Source: Sphingosinicellaceae bacterium (lineage in GTDB: Bacteria; Pseudomonadota; Alphaproteobacteria; Sphingomonadales; Sphingomonadaceae). From it: a stretch of DNA of 64,000 bases. The notes under the pieces are model-generated. The model saw only the letters and a program-made list of their open reading frames with translations, was not told the origin of the DNA and ran no database searches. Below are positions 1 through 9,009 of the stretch, piece by piece. Made by a program: the position numbers and the translations under genes. The stretch lies in contig CP079108.1 of assembly GCA_019285715.1 (NCBI GenBank), forward strand, positions 2,495,001-2,559,000. Reading direction: 5' to 3'. How positions within the stretch are numbered: the stretch's first letter is position 1; each line of letters starts with the position of its first letter.

Positions 1-2292
1 GTTGTGCCAGTAGCGGAAGCGCCAATCGAGCAGTTTGAGCTCGAGGTCGATGTGGAGCCGCTCAAGCGCTTTCATCTGGTTGTAGGGCGAGACGCTGATC
101 GTCGCCTTGAACTGGCGGAACTGCAGCGGGTCCTCGAAATTGAGGTGATAGCCGAACGTGACGTCGCCCTTGTAGCCCTCGATGATCGGGTAGGCGGCGT
201 CGAGCTTGAGCGCTTTCGACGGCACGTAGTGGCCCCGCTCGGTGACCAATGCGTCGAGGTCGATGCGCGACGGTGAGCCGACCCCCCAGGTCTTTACCTC
301 GGCGCGCTGCCTGGCGATCTCGGTGCCGAGGAAGACGACGGTACCAAGGTCGTCGAGCGGCTTCGGCGTCATCCGCGACGGGGTTAGGCCCTCGCCGGTG
401 TACTCGTCGACGATGAGCGTGCCATCCGCCATCGGGATCGGTCGGAACAGCCCGGTCGAGGAGTTGCTGACCGCCTCGCTCTTTCCGCTCGCGATGTCGA
501 ACCGGAAGATGTTGGAAACGCCGGTATAATAAGCGCTGCCGTAGAGCGCCTTTCCGTCCGGCGTAAAGACGAAGCCCTCGGGCGTCGACGGCGCGAGCAC
601 GAGCTTCGCGACATCGCTCGGCGGCTGGCCCGCGAGCAGGTCGGCGGTCCGCCACACGCGGACCGACTGCTCCCCGTTGATCTCGCCGACCGAGGCGGAG
701 ATCATCGTGCCGTCCGGCGAAATATCGAGGTCGAACGGCGTCGTGCCGTAGGCGAAGGTGTGGACCTGGTTGAAGCCCTGGTGGGGCATCGGGATACGGA
801 CCAAGGTCGCAAAGCCGTTCTGGTGGCGAATACCCCAGATCGACTTGTCGGCAGCGTTGACCACGAGGTCGCCGATGCGGGCGTCGCGCAGCAGCATCCG
901 CCGCTTGCCGGTGTCGACGTCGACCTCGACAATGTCGCGGAGCGCGTAATTATCCTCGGTATAGAAGACCTTGCGCGCCGCTGGGTCGAACGCGATCGAG
1001 GTGACGCGGTACAGCATCATGCCCTTGATTTCGCCGAGCTTGCGGATCTTGCCGGTGTCGAGCGACAGCGACCCGACGAACCCGATGACACCCGGATAGC
1101 GGAAGGCGCCGATCAGGCTGTTGGTCTTGGCGTCGTAAAAGGTCCGCGACACCGACCCGAGGCCGTGCGGCACCAGATGCTCGATCGGGGTCAGCGGATA
1201 TTTCGCCAGCGCCGCGAGGTTCTTCGTCTGGAAGCCGTGCTCCCACGTGATCCAGTCGCCCCAGACGGAATCGAGCGACTTGCCGTAGATCTTGCGGAAG
1301 GCGGCAGAGTAATAACCGGTGCTGCCCTCGTCGCGCCGCAGCCACTCGATGACCTTGGCGGGCGAATAGGTCAGCGCGAGGTAGCTGAAGAAGCGCGTGC
1401 CGTAGAGGTAGTCGTTGACTCCGACCTGGAAGTCGACCGACGTGCCCTCGGATTCGAGGCCCAGCGGCGAGTACAGTCGGGCGTTGTCGCGAACCTTGGC
1501 GCGGAACACCATCTCGTCGAAAGCGCCCTGCCCGCGCCCGAGCCCGCCCGCCATCCATGTCTCCATGAACACCGCGCTGCCCTCGAGCCACCAGCGCGGC
1601 ACGTTCACCCGCGGCGTCGCGAGGTAATTGTACAGGATCGATTCCGGATGCTCCTGCACCGGCATCGGCTTGCCGTGCAGGAACTTGCGCCAGCCGGCGT
1701 CGTGGGTGTTCCACACGTCCATCGTCGCAACGTGCGCGAGCTCGTGGTTGGTCAGCGTGAAGAAGCGCTCGCCGGGCGAGAAGGTCTCGAAACTCAGGCT
1801 GAGCGGCGCGACGTCAAGCAGGATGGCGTTGTTCGGCGACGACCGCGCCGCCGCGTTGCCGTAGTCCGAAAAGTCCTTGAGCAGCGCGGTCGTGCGGTCC
1901 CACGGCTTCCAGTTGAACATCTTCTCGTGGAGCTGGATCGCGTTCTCGAAGCTGCGCGCGACGTAGGGCGTCAGGTACGTCTGGCCCGGGTCGAAATAGA
2001 GCAGCGACAGGTCTTTGGTCTCGAGTGTCGACAGGTCGATCGCCGGCGCGTGTCGCGGCTTGGCTGGCGCTGTGGCCGGGGTCACGACCGGGGCGTTCGG
2101 CGACGGTGCCGGATCGGCGACATCAGGTGCCGGCTGGACGACTTCCTCGTGGATCGTCGGGGTCACCGGAGGCGGCGGCGGCGTCCCCTCGACGGTCTGC
2201 GCGTCCGCAGCGACCGAAACGGCAATGGCGCACCCGGCAAGCAATGCCGGAATGCGCCATCCGTACCGCGTGTGCCCCCCGGCACACGTCAC
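1..2292 (-). CDS. Secreted gluzincin metallopeptidase with TolB-like beta-propeller (partial, C-terminus outside window)
   Basis: Reads in one open frame from a GTG at 2292 to the window edge, giving 764 residues so far. An N-terminal hydrophobic segment (about residues 13-29) looks like a signal peptide and is followed by a Pro-rich linker (37-80). The zinc site is visible: HELAH at 183-187, with a downstream WLEGSAVFME stretch near residue 230 that fits the third-ligand Glu of MA-clan (gluzincin) peptidases. After about residue 400 come repeated blades of the type 'FDPAARKVFYTEDN' and 'FTPDGKALYG', as in WD40/TolB propellers. The last visible part resembles an outer-membrane strand region. 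It lies 12 bases after the stop of the repeat protein and in the same frame, so it is probably in that operon. Start choice is uncertain because no clear ribosome site is seen. Substrate unknown; family assignment is firm, biological role is not. Confidence 0.8.
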   Translation of the reverse strand, partial: MTCAGGHTRYGWRIPALLAGCAIAVSVAADAQTVEGTPPPPPVTPTIHEEVVQPAPDVADPAPSPNAPVVTPATAPAKPRHAPAIDLSTLETKDLSLLYFDPGQTYLTPYVARSFENAIQLHEKMFNWKPWDRTTALLKDFSDYGNAAARSSPNNAILLDVAPLSLSFETFSPGERFFTLTNHELAHVATMDVWNTHDAGWRKFLHGKPMPVQEHPESILYNYLATPRVNVPRWWLEGSAVFMETWMAGGLGRGQGAFDEMVFRAKVRDNARLYSPLGLESEGTSVDFQVGVNDYLYGTRFFSYLALTYSPAKVIEWLRRDEGSTGYYSAAFRKIYGKSLDSVWGDWITWEHGFQTKNLAALAKYPLTPIEHLVPHGLGSVSRTFYDAKTNSLIGAFRYPGVIGFVGSLSLDTGKIRKLGEIKGMMLYRVTSIAFDPAARKVFYTEDNYALRDIVEVDVDTGKRRMLLRDARIGDLVVNAADKSIWGIRHQNGFATLVRIPMPHQGFNQVHTFAYGTTPFDLDISPDGTMISASVGEINGEQSVRVWRTADLLAGQPPSDVAKLVLAPSTPEGFVFTPDGKALYGSAYYTGVSNIFRFDIASGKSEAVSNSSTGLFRPIPMADGTLIVDEYTGEGLTPSRMTPKPLDDLGTVVFLGTEIARQRAEVKTWGVGSPSRIDLDALVTERGHYVPSKALKLDAAYPIIEGYKGDVTFGYHLNFEDPLQFRQFKATISVSPYNQMKALERLHIDLELKLLDWRFRYWHN

Positions 2293-2304
2293 GCTAGAGT
2301 GACT

Positions 2305-4158
2305 TCACTGCGAAGCGAGCGCGGTCGAAAACGAAGGGCTGCGCAGCATCGCCCCGAACGCCGGGCTCGAGGCCAGCGCCGCGAAGGCGGGCTGATTGGC
2401 CAGTGCCTGGAACGCCGCACCGTGCCGGGCGAAAGCGGCGAAAGCTTGCGCGTTCCCGGCGAGCGCGGTGAACGACGCCGGGTTGGCGGCCATTGCCGCG
2501 AAGGCGGACGGGTTGGCCGCCATCGCGCTGACTGCCTGGGCGCTGAGCGCCTGGCTCGCCACGCCCGAAGCCGCCATCGAAGCGACGGCGGACTGGGCGC
2601 GGAACGCCTGGGCGGCGTTTGCCATCGCCGCGAGACCCTGGGCGTTCGACGAGGCAGCGCGGAAAGCCTGCGCGTTCGACGCCATCGCATCGAAGGCGTT
2701 GACCTTGGACGCAGCCTGGAAGGCATTGGCATTGGCGGCGAGCGCCTGGAACGCGGCCGCGTTCGAAGCCATTGCGCTGAAGGCCGAAGCATCGGCCGCA
2801 AGCGCCGACATCGCTGCCGCATCCCGCGACATCGCCTGGAAGGCAGCCGACTGACGCGCCATCGCACCGAAGCTCGCCGGGTTCGCCGCCGCCGCCTGGA
2901 AGGCCGCCGGGTTCTTGCCGAACGCTGCGAAAGCCGCCGGGTTGGCGGCCATCGCCTGGAACGCCACGGAGTGACGCGCCATCGCCGCAAACGCCGCCGG
3001 ATGTGCCGCCATCGCAGCAAACGCTGCCGGCTGAGCCGCGAGCGCCTGGAACGCGCTGGCATGCATCGCCATCGCCGAGGCCATCTGAGCGTTGAGGCCC
3101 TGCGCCGCGCTGCCCCGCGCTGCCATCTGGGCGTTCATCGCGTTGGCGTTGTGCGCGTCGGCCGACATGGCGCTGCTGACGCGCGCATCCGCCGACATGG
3201 CGTTGCTGACGCGGGCATTGGCAGCCCCAAGCTGTGAGGCGAATGCGCTCGCCGAGGTGGCCATCGCGGACAGTGCCTGGGCATTGCCGGCGGCGGCGCG
3301 GAAGGCATCGGCGTTGCTCGCCATGGCCGACAGCGCCTGGGCGTTCGTCGCAGCGCGGAAGGCGCTGGCATCGCTGGCGAGGGACTGGAAGGCCTTGGCG
3401 TTGGACGCGAGCGCCGTGAACGCGGAGGCGTCGGCGGTAAGTGCGCTCATTGCCGCTGAATCGCGTGCGAGCGCCCGGAAGGCATCGGCCTGCCCCGCCA
3501 TCGCGCTGAAGCTCGCGGGGGTTGCCGCAGCTGACTGAAAGGCGGCCGGGTTCTTGCCGAACGCCGCGAACGAAGCGGGGTTTGCGGCCATCGCCGCGAA
3601 CGCCGCGGGGTGATTGGCGAGCGCTGCGAAGGCGGCCGGGTGAGCCGCGAGGGCAGCGAACGCCGCCGGCTGCGACGCCATTGCAGCGAACGACGGTGCG
3701 TGGCTCGCCATCGCGGCAAAGGCGCTGGCCTGGCGGGCGTTGGCGGCCGAAGCGGCTGCCGACGTTACCTGCGCCGCACCGAGCAGCGCCTGGAAAGCCT
3801 GCGGGTTGCGGCCGAGCGCGGCGAAGGCGGACGGGTTGGCGGCGATCGCGGCCATCGCGGCGGGGTTCTGCGCGAGTGCGGCAAATCCCGGATCGGAGGC
3901 GAGAGTGCGGAAGCTGGGGTTCTTGACCATCACTTCATAGACGTCGGTCTGCATCAGCTGCGGCACCGAGGTGTCGCCAAGCTGAACGTCGGCGCTGGTG
4001 ATCTGGCTCGACACGTAACGGTTGGCGGGGGCGATGGTGCCGCTCATCGGACCCATCGGCGGATAGACGCGCCCGATCGAATAAGCCGACGCTGCAACAA
4101 CGACCAGCGCGCCTGCAGCTAGCAAACCCTTGCGATTACTCGAGAGAACTGTGCTCAT
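2305..4158 (-). CDS. Membrane-anchored decapeptide-repeat protein, unknown function
   Basis: 617 residues from an ATG at 4158 with a GGAG seven bases upstream; longer in-frame versions lack a ribosome site. Residues 10-30 form a single hydrophobic anchor or uncleaved signal. From about residue 79 to 612 the protein is a run of roughly 50 ten-residue units of pattern x-x-[N/H/Q]-P-x-[A/S]-F-x-A-[L/M/F], for example AANPASFAAF and ANHPAAFAAM. Register is exact over long stretches, with nine-residue variants at both ends. A larger duplication is superimposed: GKNPAAFQ occurs at 201 and 414, and the flanking units match. The units between (about 311-365) keep the period but lose Phe. Ala exceeds a third of the protein. 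I do not recognise the family. The regular Phe and Leu/Met spacing with Asn-Pro caps suggests a solenoid of short helices, by inference. A secreted peptidase gene follows in the same frame. Confidence 0.8.
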   Translation of the reverse strand: MSTVLSSNRKGLLAAGALVVVAASAYSIGRVYPPMGPMSGTIAPANRYVSSQITSADVQLGDTSVPQLMQTDVYEVMVKNPSFRTLASDPGFAALAQNPAAMAAIAANPSAFAALGRNPQAFQALLGAAQVTSAAASAANARQASAFAAMASHAPSFAAMASQPAAFAALAAHPAAFAALANHPAAFAAMAANPASFAAFGKNPAAFQSAAATPASFSAMAGQADAFRALARDSAAMSALTADASAFTALASNAKAFQSLASDASAFRAATNAQALSAMASNADAFRAAAGNAQALSAMATSASAFASQLGAANARVSNAMSADARVSSAMSADAHNANAMNAQMAARGSAAQGLNAQMASAMAMHASAFQALAAQPAAFAAMAAHPAAFAAMARHSVAFQAMAANPAAFAAFGKNPAAFQAAAANPASFGAMARQSAAFQAMSRDAAAMSALAADASAFSAMASNAAAFQALAANANAFQAASKVNAFDAMASNAQAFRAASSNAQGLAAMANAAQAFRAQSAVASMAASGVASQALSAQAVSAMAANPSAFAAMAANPASFTALAGNAQAFAAFARHGAAFQALANQPAFAALASSPAFGAMLRSPSFSTALASQ

Positions 4159-4327
4159 CTGGAAACTCCACGAGATTGAACTGGAAGGACGCTGTCTTTG
4201 ACAAGATGTCGACGCAACGTACCGCCGGGGCACAGCCCAACCCGACTCGGTACAAAAACGCCTGCCCGATGATCAACTATGGCGCATTATGAGCCGAATG
4301 TGAACAGGAATCGTAATCTTGGGATCT

Positions 4328-4345
4328 TGACAGTAATTATTGTCA
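4328..4345. promoter_or_regulatory. Imperfect 18-bp palindrome, candidate operator
   Basis: TGACAGTAATTATTGTCA is a dyad with 8 of 9 paired positions matching. It lies in the divergent AT-richer gap between the repeat protein (start 4158) and the flavoprotein (start 4427), 81 bases upstream of the latter. A TTGACA overlaps its left arm. The regulator is unknown. Confidence 0.4.
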
Positions 4346-4426
4346 GGTGACGAAGCCGACCAACTCATGCGAAGCGGCACTTGCGATTTCGACCGTGAAC
4401 AAGGTGGCCGCTGTAATGACCAATCG

Positions 4427-5680
4427 ATGCCGATAGTTAGCACAACCTACGATGTCGTCATCGTCGGCGCCGGACACGGCGGCGCACAAGCTGCGATTGC
4501 GCTGCGCCAGGCCGGCTTCGGTGGCACCGTCGCGGTCATCGGCGAGGAACCTGAACTCCCTTACGAGCGGCCGCCGCTGTCGAAAGACTATCTTTCCGGC
4601 GACAAACCCTTCGACCGCATCCTGATTCGCCCCGCGAACTTCTGGGCCGACCGGGATATCGCGATGCTGACCCACCGCCGGGTCACCGTCGTTGACCCCG
4701 CCGCCCACACCGTCACCACCGCCGAGGGCGCGACGTTCAACTATGGTCACCTGATCTGGGCGACCGGCGGTGCGCCGCGGCGGCTCAGCTGCGTCGGCCA
4801 CGACCTGATCGGCGTCCACGCCGTCCGCACCCGCGCCGATGTCGACCGGCTGGTCGAGGAACTCGCCGAAACCACCGAGGTCGCCGTCATCGGCGGCGGT
4901 TACATCGGGCTCGAGGCGGCGGCCGTGCTGACCAAGCTTGGCAAGCACGTCACCGTCCTGGAGGCGCAGGACCGCGTCCTGGCGCGCGTCGCCGGCGAGC
5001 CGTTGTCACGCTTCTACGAGGCCGAGCACCGCGCCCACGGCGTCGACATCCGGCTCGGCGTCATCGTCGACTATCTCGAGGAGCAGGACCGCCGCGTCAC
5101 CGGCGTCCGCCTCGGCAGCGGCGAGACCGTGCCCTGCGAGATGGCGATCGTCGGCATCGGTATCGTCCCCGCCGTGCAGCCGCTGCTCGAAGCCGGCGCG
5201 GCGGGTGGCAACGGCGTCGATGTCGACGAGTTCTGCCGGACCTCGCTGCCCGACATCTACGCGATCGGCGACTGCGCGGCGCATCACAACGACTTCGCGG
5301 CGGGCGCGCGAATCCGGCTCGAGTCTGTGCAGAACGCCAACGACCAGGCCACCGTCGCCGCCAAGTCGATCGCGGCAAAGGCCGGGGCAGCAGCCTCGCC
5401 GCCCTATCACGCCGTGCCGTGGTTCTGGTCGAACCAGTATGACCTCCGCCTGCAGACCGTCGGCCTGTCGACCGGCTTCGACGCGACTGTCCTGCGCGGC
5501 GACCCCGCGGCGCGCAGCTTCGCGCTGGTCTACCTCCGCGCCGGCCAGGTCATCGCGCTCGACTGCGTCAACGCCACCAAGGACTATGTCCAGGGCCGCG
5601 CGCTGGTCGCCGCCGGGGCTCGCTTGTCACCCGACGCGATCGCGAGCGCCGCGACGCTGAAGGAACTGCTCCCCGCCTGA
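4427..5680 (+). CDS. NAD(P)/FAD-dependent ferredoxin (rubredoxin/rhodocoxin-type) reductase
   Basis: 417 residues. Passes electrons from NAD(P)H to a small iron-sulfur partner, usually for a cytochrome P450 or oxygenase. Seen: FAD Rossmann motif GAGHGG (14-19), the family segment [14 protein letters not shown] (43-56), NAD-binding GGGYIG (156-161) and the second FAD motif AIGDCAAH near 283, followed by the C-terminal reductase domain with [12 protein letters not shown]. Start placed at the ATG at 4427 because homologues begin a few residues before the first Rossmann strand. In-frame upstream starts exist (ATG 4367, TTG 4340). No ferredoxin or P450 gene is adjacent, so its partner lies elsewhere. 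Confidence 0.9.
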   Translation: MPIVSTTYDVVIVGAGHGGAQAAIALRQAGFGGTVAVIGEEPELPYERPPLSKDYLSGDKPFDRILIRPANFWADRDIAMLTHRRVTVVDPAAHTVTTAEGATFNYGHLIWATGGAPRRLSCVGHDLIGVHAVRTRADVDRLVEELAETTEVAVIGGGYIGLEAAAVLTKLGKHVTVLEAQDRVLARVAGEPLSRFYEAEHRAHGVDIRLGVIVDYLEEQDRRVTGVRLGSGETVPCEMAIVGIGIVPAVQPLLEAGAAGGNGVDVDEFCRTSLPDIYAIGDCAAHHNDFAAGARIRLESVQNANDQATVAAKSIAAKAGAAASPPYHAVPWFWSNQYDLRLQTVGLSTGFDATVLRGDPAARSFALVYLRAGQVIALDCVNATKDYVQGRALVAAGARLSPDAIASAATLKELLPA

Positions 5681-5688
5681 CCGTTACT

Positions 5689-5721
5689 TATCCCCAACTA
5701 AATTGAAGCTATCCCCAGCTA
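5689..5721. repeat. Pair of 12-bp direct repeats with DnaA-box-like core
   Basis: TATCCCCAACTA (5689-5700) and TATCCCCAGCTA (5710-5721) are spaced 21 bases apart, two helical turns, in the gap after the flavoprotein gene. TTATCCCCA differs from the DnaA box TTATCCACA at one position. Only two copies were seen and there is no AT-rich unwinding region, so an origin is not claimed. Confidence 0.3.
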
Positions 5722-5799
5722 TCGTGCACCGTAGCTTGTGTCCCGATTGCACCGACCCACAAGCCCTTGCATAAATCCGTCATGACCGGGGGGCGAACG

Positions 5800-5871
5800 A
5801 TGCTCGAGCGCTTACGCGGCGCCTTTCGCTGGGGCCGCCCCGTCATGCCCTCCGAGCGACCGTCCCGGTGA
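5800..5871 (+). CDS. Possible 23-residue leader peptide coupled to the coiled-coil gene
   Basis: ATG at 5800, preceded by a G-rich ribosome-site-like run, reads 23 codons and stops in TGA at 5869-5871. The stop overlaps the GTG start of the large downstream gene (GTGA). The overlap is the type used for translational coupling. The peptide is Arg-rich (MLERLRGAFRWGR...) with no recognised domain. It could equally be the true N-terminus of the large protein in an ancestor before a frame change. Confidence 0.35.
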   Translation: MLERLRGAFRWGRPVMPSERPSR

Positions 5872-8492
5872 CCCGCGACGTCCCGGACGACGCGCCCCTG
5901 ACACGGCTGTTGCCACTCATCCTGCTCGCCTGCGTGACGTGGGTCGGCGTGGCTGGCGTACGCGGCTGGATGCACTGGACCGGCAGTCTCGGCGACGGCC
6001 TCGACATCGCCGCCGCCGTCCTCCCGCCGATCGTCGGCGCACTGTTTGCCGTCGCCCTGTTCCGCCGCGCCCGCCGCCCCGAGTACGCCGGCGTCGAGAA
6101 CCGGCTCGCCGCTGCCGGTTCGGAGGCGATGGCCATCGAAGGCCGCCTGCGCGCGCTCGACGCGACGCTCGGCGGCAGCCTCGCGCAGGCCGAGCGCATG
6201 GCCGAAGCGGCGTCGGCACACGGCAGCGGCCTCGGCGCCAGCGCCACCGCACTCGGCCTCGCCGCAACCAGGCTCGTCGATGCCGGGGAGGACGCCGACC
6301 GCGCCGCCGCCCTCCTTGCCGAGCGCATTCCGGACCTCGGGCGGCAGGTCGGCGAGCTCGACGCGGTCCTGCGCCGCCTCGGCTCCGATACCGCGCAACA
6401 GATCCTCGCCATCGACACGCTGCTCGCCAAGGTCGGCGTCCGCAGTCGCGAAACCGGGGCCGAAGCCGGCGCGGTGATCGGCGCGATCGTGAAGCAGCTC
6501 GCCGCCGTCGACGAGCATTCGAAGGACACCACGAGCGCGCTCGCCAAGCGCGCCTACGCCCTCGACGCCGCCATCGACGGCGTGCTCGAACGCAGCGTCA
6601 CCGCGCTCGACGACGTCGGCACACGCATCGCCGGGCACACCGACACCCTCGAGCAACGCCTCGGTGCCGTGCGTCTGGCGCTCGACGAGGCCGGCGAGCA
6701 CGGTACCCGCGTCATCGGCGAGCGCCTCGACCGGCTGATCGATGCCGCCGACCGGCTCAAACAGTTGTTCGCGGCGCAGGAAGTGCACAGCGCCGGGTTG
6801 ATCGAGCAGACCGACCTGCACCTGACCACCCTCCCCGCGCGCCTCGATGAGGCCCGCAGCGGCAGTGAAGCCGTGCTCGCCAGCCTCAACACCGGCATCG
6901 GAGCAGTGAACCGCAACCTCCAAGGGCTGCAAGGTCCGCTCGGGGCTTCCGGCACGGCGATCGGCGCGCTGGCCGAACAGCTCGACCTGCTCAGGCGGAT
7001 CGCGGACGAGCTCGGGGTCGGCCTGGCGGGCCGCCTGCCCGCCACGGTCGCCGAACTGAGGAACGTCGACGCCGGGGCGGTCGCGCTCGTCCAGCGCGTC
7101 GACGGCCTGCGTGACACGCTCCTCGCCAGCAGCGAAGCGACCCGCACCATCCGCGAACTGGTCGGCGCGACCCGGCTCGAGATGGCGACGCTCGGCGAAG
7201 CGGACGCACGCCAGGTCGGCGAGCGCATCGCCGCACTCGACCTCGCCACCCGCAACCTCGGCGAGCAGATCGTCGCGCAGGGCGAGCTGAGCGCCCGCAC
7301 CAGCGCCGGTGTCGTCGCCGACCTCGACGCGGTCCAGACCCGTCTCGGCGCGGCCAAGCTCGACGGCGACGCACGCCTGATGGCGCTTGCGGACCACATC
7401 GGCTCGGTCCACACCGCGATCGACGATCTCGGCCGTCCACTCGGCAGCGCGCGCACAGTGCTCGACGATATCGACGGCCAGATCGCGAACTTCAGCGGCA
7501 ACCTCGCCGCGTTCGGCGACGGCCTCGACGCCCGACTGGCAAACTCGTCGAAGGCGCTCGACGCCCTGACCGCGGATGCGGGCGGCCTGCTCGAGCGCAC
7601 CGACGCGCTCCATGCCGCGATCGGCCAGGGCGCTGCGGCGATCGGTGGTGCCGCCGAAGCCTTCGCGCGTGAACGCGGGCATCTTGCCGAGGGCGCCGAG
7701 GTGCTGGCCGGGCATTTCGACCGGGCGCGCGCGGTCCTCGAAGGCATCCGCACCGGGACCGCCAAGGCCACCGAGGACGCTTCCGAGCGCCTCGGCCCGA
7801 TCTTCGAGCGCGCGCGCGGCCTCGCCGAACAGGGCGCGGCGGCGATGCACGACATGCTCGGACGGGTCGTCGCCGACGCCGAACGCGCGCTCGAACGCTC
7901 GAGCTCGACTATCGTCGAAGCGGCATTCGCAACGCCGATCCGGACCCAGCTCACGGCCATCGAGGACGCCGCGGCCCGGTTGGGCACCACCGCCGAAGCC
8001 GCGGTCGAGCGCGTCGGCGGCCAGACCCGCGCGCTCCACGAAGCGATCGAAAACGTCGCGGACAAGGTCGCCGAGATCGAGGTCCGCATCGAGGTCCGCG
8101 CCCGTGACACGCTGTCGGCGCGCTCGACCCGGCTCATCGAACAGCTCGGCGAGGCCTCGGTCGACGTGTCGAAACTGCTCGCGGTCGATGTCGGCGAGAA
8201 CGCCTGGGTCGACTATCTCGGCGGCGACCGGAGCGTCTTCGCACGGCGCACGGTGAAGCTTGTCGACCGCGACATGGCCCGCAAGATCGCCCGTCACTAC
8301 CAGCACGACGCGGCCTTCCGCGACGAAGCCTCGCGCTACCTCGACACCTTCGAGAAATTGACCCGCCGTATCCTCACCGACCCGGACGGCGACGCGCTGA
8401 TGGCGACGATCGTGTCATCCGATCTCGGCAAGCTGTATGTCGCGATCGCGCGCTCGACCGGGCGCCTGACTCCGGCCGCAGCCGCCGCCTGA
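5868..8492 (+). CDS. Large two-TM coiled-coil protein, unknown function
   Basis: 874 residues from GTG 5868. Two N-terminal membrane segments (about 13-31 and 46-64) precede some 700 residues of Ala/Leu/Asp/Glu/Arg-rich sequence of helical, coiled-coil character. A compact C-terminal domain (about 770-874) contains AWVDYLGGDRSVFARR and SSDLGKLYVAIA. The opposite strand also carries an 865-codon open frame, but only this strand gives membrane segments, a coherent C-terminal domain and a normal start. The layout resembles sphingomonad membrane-tethered coiled-coil proteins without known function; a structural or localisation role is inference. It ends two bases before the convergent stop of the prepilin peptidase. 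Confidence 0.75.
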   Translation: MTRDVPDDAPLTRLLPLILLACVTWVGVAGVRGWMHWTGSLGDGLDIAAAVLPPIVGALFAVALFRRARRPEYAGVENRLAAAGSEAMAIEGRLRALDATLGGSLAQAERMAEAASAHGSGLGASATALGLAATRLVDAGEDADRAAALLAERIPDLGRQVGELDAVLRRLGSDTAQQILAIDTLLAKVGVRSRETGAEAGAVIGAIVKQLAAVDEHSKDTTSALAKRAYALDAAIDGVLERSVTALDDVGTRIAGHTDTLEQRLGAVRLALDEAGEHGTRVIGERLDRLIDAADRLKQLFAAQEVHSAGLIEQTDLHLTTLPARLDEARSGSEAVLASLNTGIGAVNRNLQGLQGPLGASGTAIGALAEQLDLLRRIADELGVGLAGRLPATVAELRNVDAGAVALVQRVDGLRDTLLASSEATRTIRELVGATRLEMATLGEADARQVGERIAALDLATRNLGEQIVAQGELSARTSAGVVADLDAVQTRLGAAKLDGDARLMALADHIGSVHTAIDDLGRPLGSARTVLDDIDGQIANFSGNLAAFGDGLDARLANSSKALDALTADAGGLLERTDALHAAIGQGAAAIGGAAEAFARERGHLAEGAEVLAGHFDRARAVLEGIRTGTAKATEDASERLGPIFERARGLAEQGAAAMHDMLGRVVADAERALERSSSTIVEAAFATPIRTQLTAIEDAAARLGTTAEAAVERVGGQTRALHEAIENVADKVAEIEVRIEVRARDTLSARSTRLIEQLGEASVDVSKLLAVDVGENAWVDYLGGDRSVFARRTVKLVDRDMARKIARHYQHDAAFRDEASRYLDTFEKLTRRILTDPDGDALMATIVSSDLGKLYVAIARSTGRLTPAAAAA

Positions 8493-8493
8493 G

Positions 8494-9009
8494 CTACAAC
8501 GCCGCGATCGGCCCGCCACCCGTCGCCCACACCCACCAGATCACGCCCCCGGCAATCGCCACCGCATAGGGCAGCGGCTCGCCGCGCCCGAGCAGCCGCG
8601 GGCCCTGGACCCCGGCGAAGGCCGCGCCGTGCCGCGCCAGCAGCAACACGACGGCGAGCACACCACCGCACAGCGAGATCGCGAAGAACAGGATCGGCAG
8701 CTGGAAGACGCCCGACCATCCCGCCAGCGCGGTCATCAGCTTGACGTCGCCGCCACCGAGCCAGCCGCGGCTGAAAGCCAGCAGCCCGAAGGCGAACATC
8801 AGCACCGGGGCGAGCAGGTGCGGCCACCAGACGAAGCCCGGATGGAGCAGTCCGTGGACGGCGGCGAGGACGATGATCGCCACCGATACCCAATCCGGAA
8901 TCTCGAACCGCGCGACGTCGAAGGCTGCTGCACCGAGGACGATGAAGAAGGCGATCAGGGCGGGGGCGAGCGCGATCAACGCCGGCGCGTCGCTCGGCAA
9001 GACGCTCAC
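8494..9009 (-). CDS. cpaA: Prepilin peptidase, A24 family (Tad/Cpa type)
   Basis: 171 residues, several membrane helices. Cleaves the leader of Flp prepilins (and TadE-like pseudopilins) at the inner membrane. The two catalytic aspartates of the A24 family are visible: Asp31 in FDVARFEIPDW and Asp88 in the GGGDVKL motif. The short form without the N-terminal methylase domain is usual for Tad systems. Last gene of the minus-strand Tad operon; its start overlaps the upstream TPR stop by four bases. Confidence 0.93.
   Translation of the reverse strand: MSVLPSDAPALIALAPALIAFFIVLGAAAFDVARFEIPDWVSVAIIVLAAVHGLLHPGFVWWPHLLAPVLMFAFGLLAFSRGWLGGGDVKLMTALAGWSGVFQLPILFFAISLCGGVLAVVLLLARHGAAFAGVQGPRLLGRGEPLPYAVAIAGGVIWWVWATGGGPIAAL

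Noticed and set aside
760-3237. 825-codon open frame on the plus strand
   Set aside because: It lies antisense to the peptidase and repeat-protein genes. It is Arg/Gly/His-rich with no domain and arises from the codon bias and repeats of the real genes.
2305-4158. CRISPR-like or minisatellite array
   Set aside because: The DNA periodicity is 30 bases without constant repeats or unique spacers, and it is fully explained by the coded decapeptides.
5681-5800. Possible replication origin from DnaA-like boxes
   Set aside because: Only two imperfect boxes, no AT-rich unwinding region and no dnaA, parAB or hemE neighbours.
5709-8306. 865-codon open frame on the minus strand
   Set aside because: Antisense of the coiled-coil gene. 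It lacks membrane segments or a coherent domain, while the plus strand has both.
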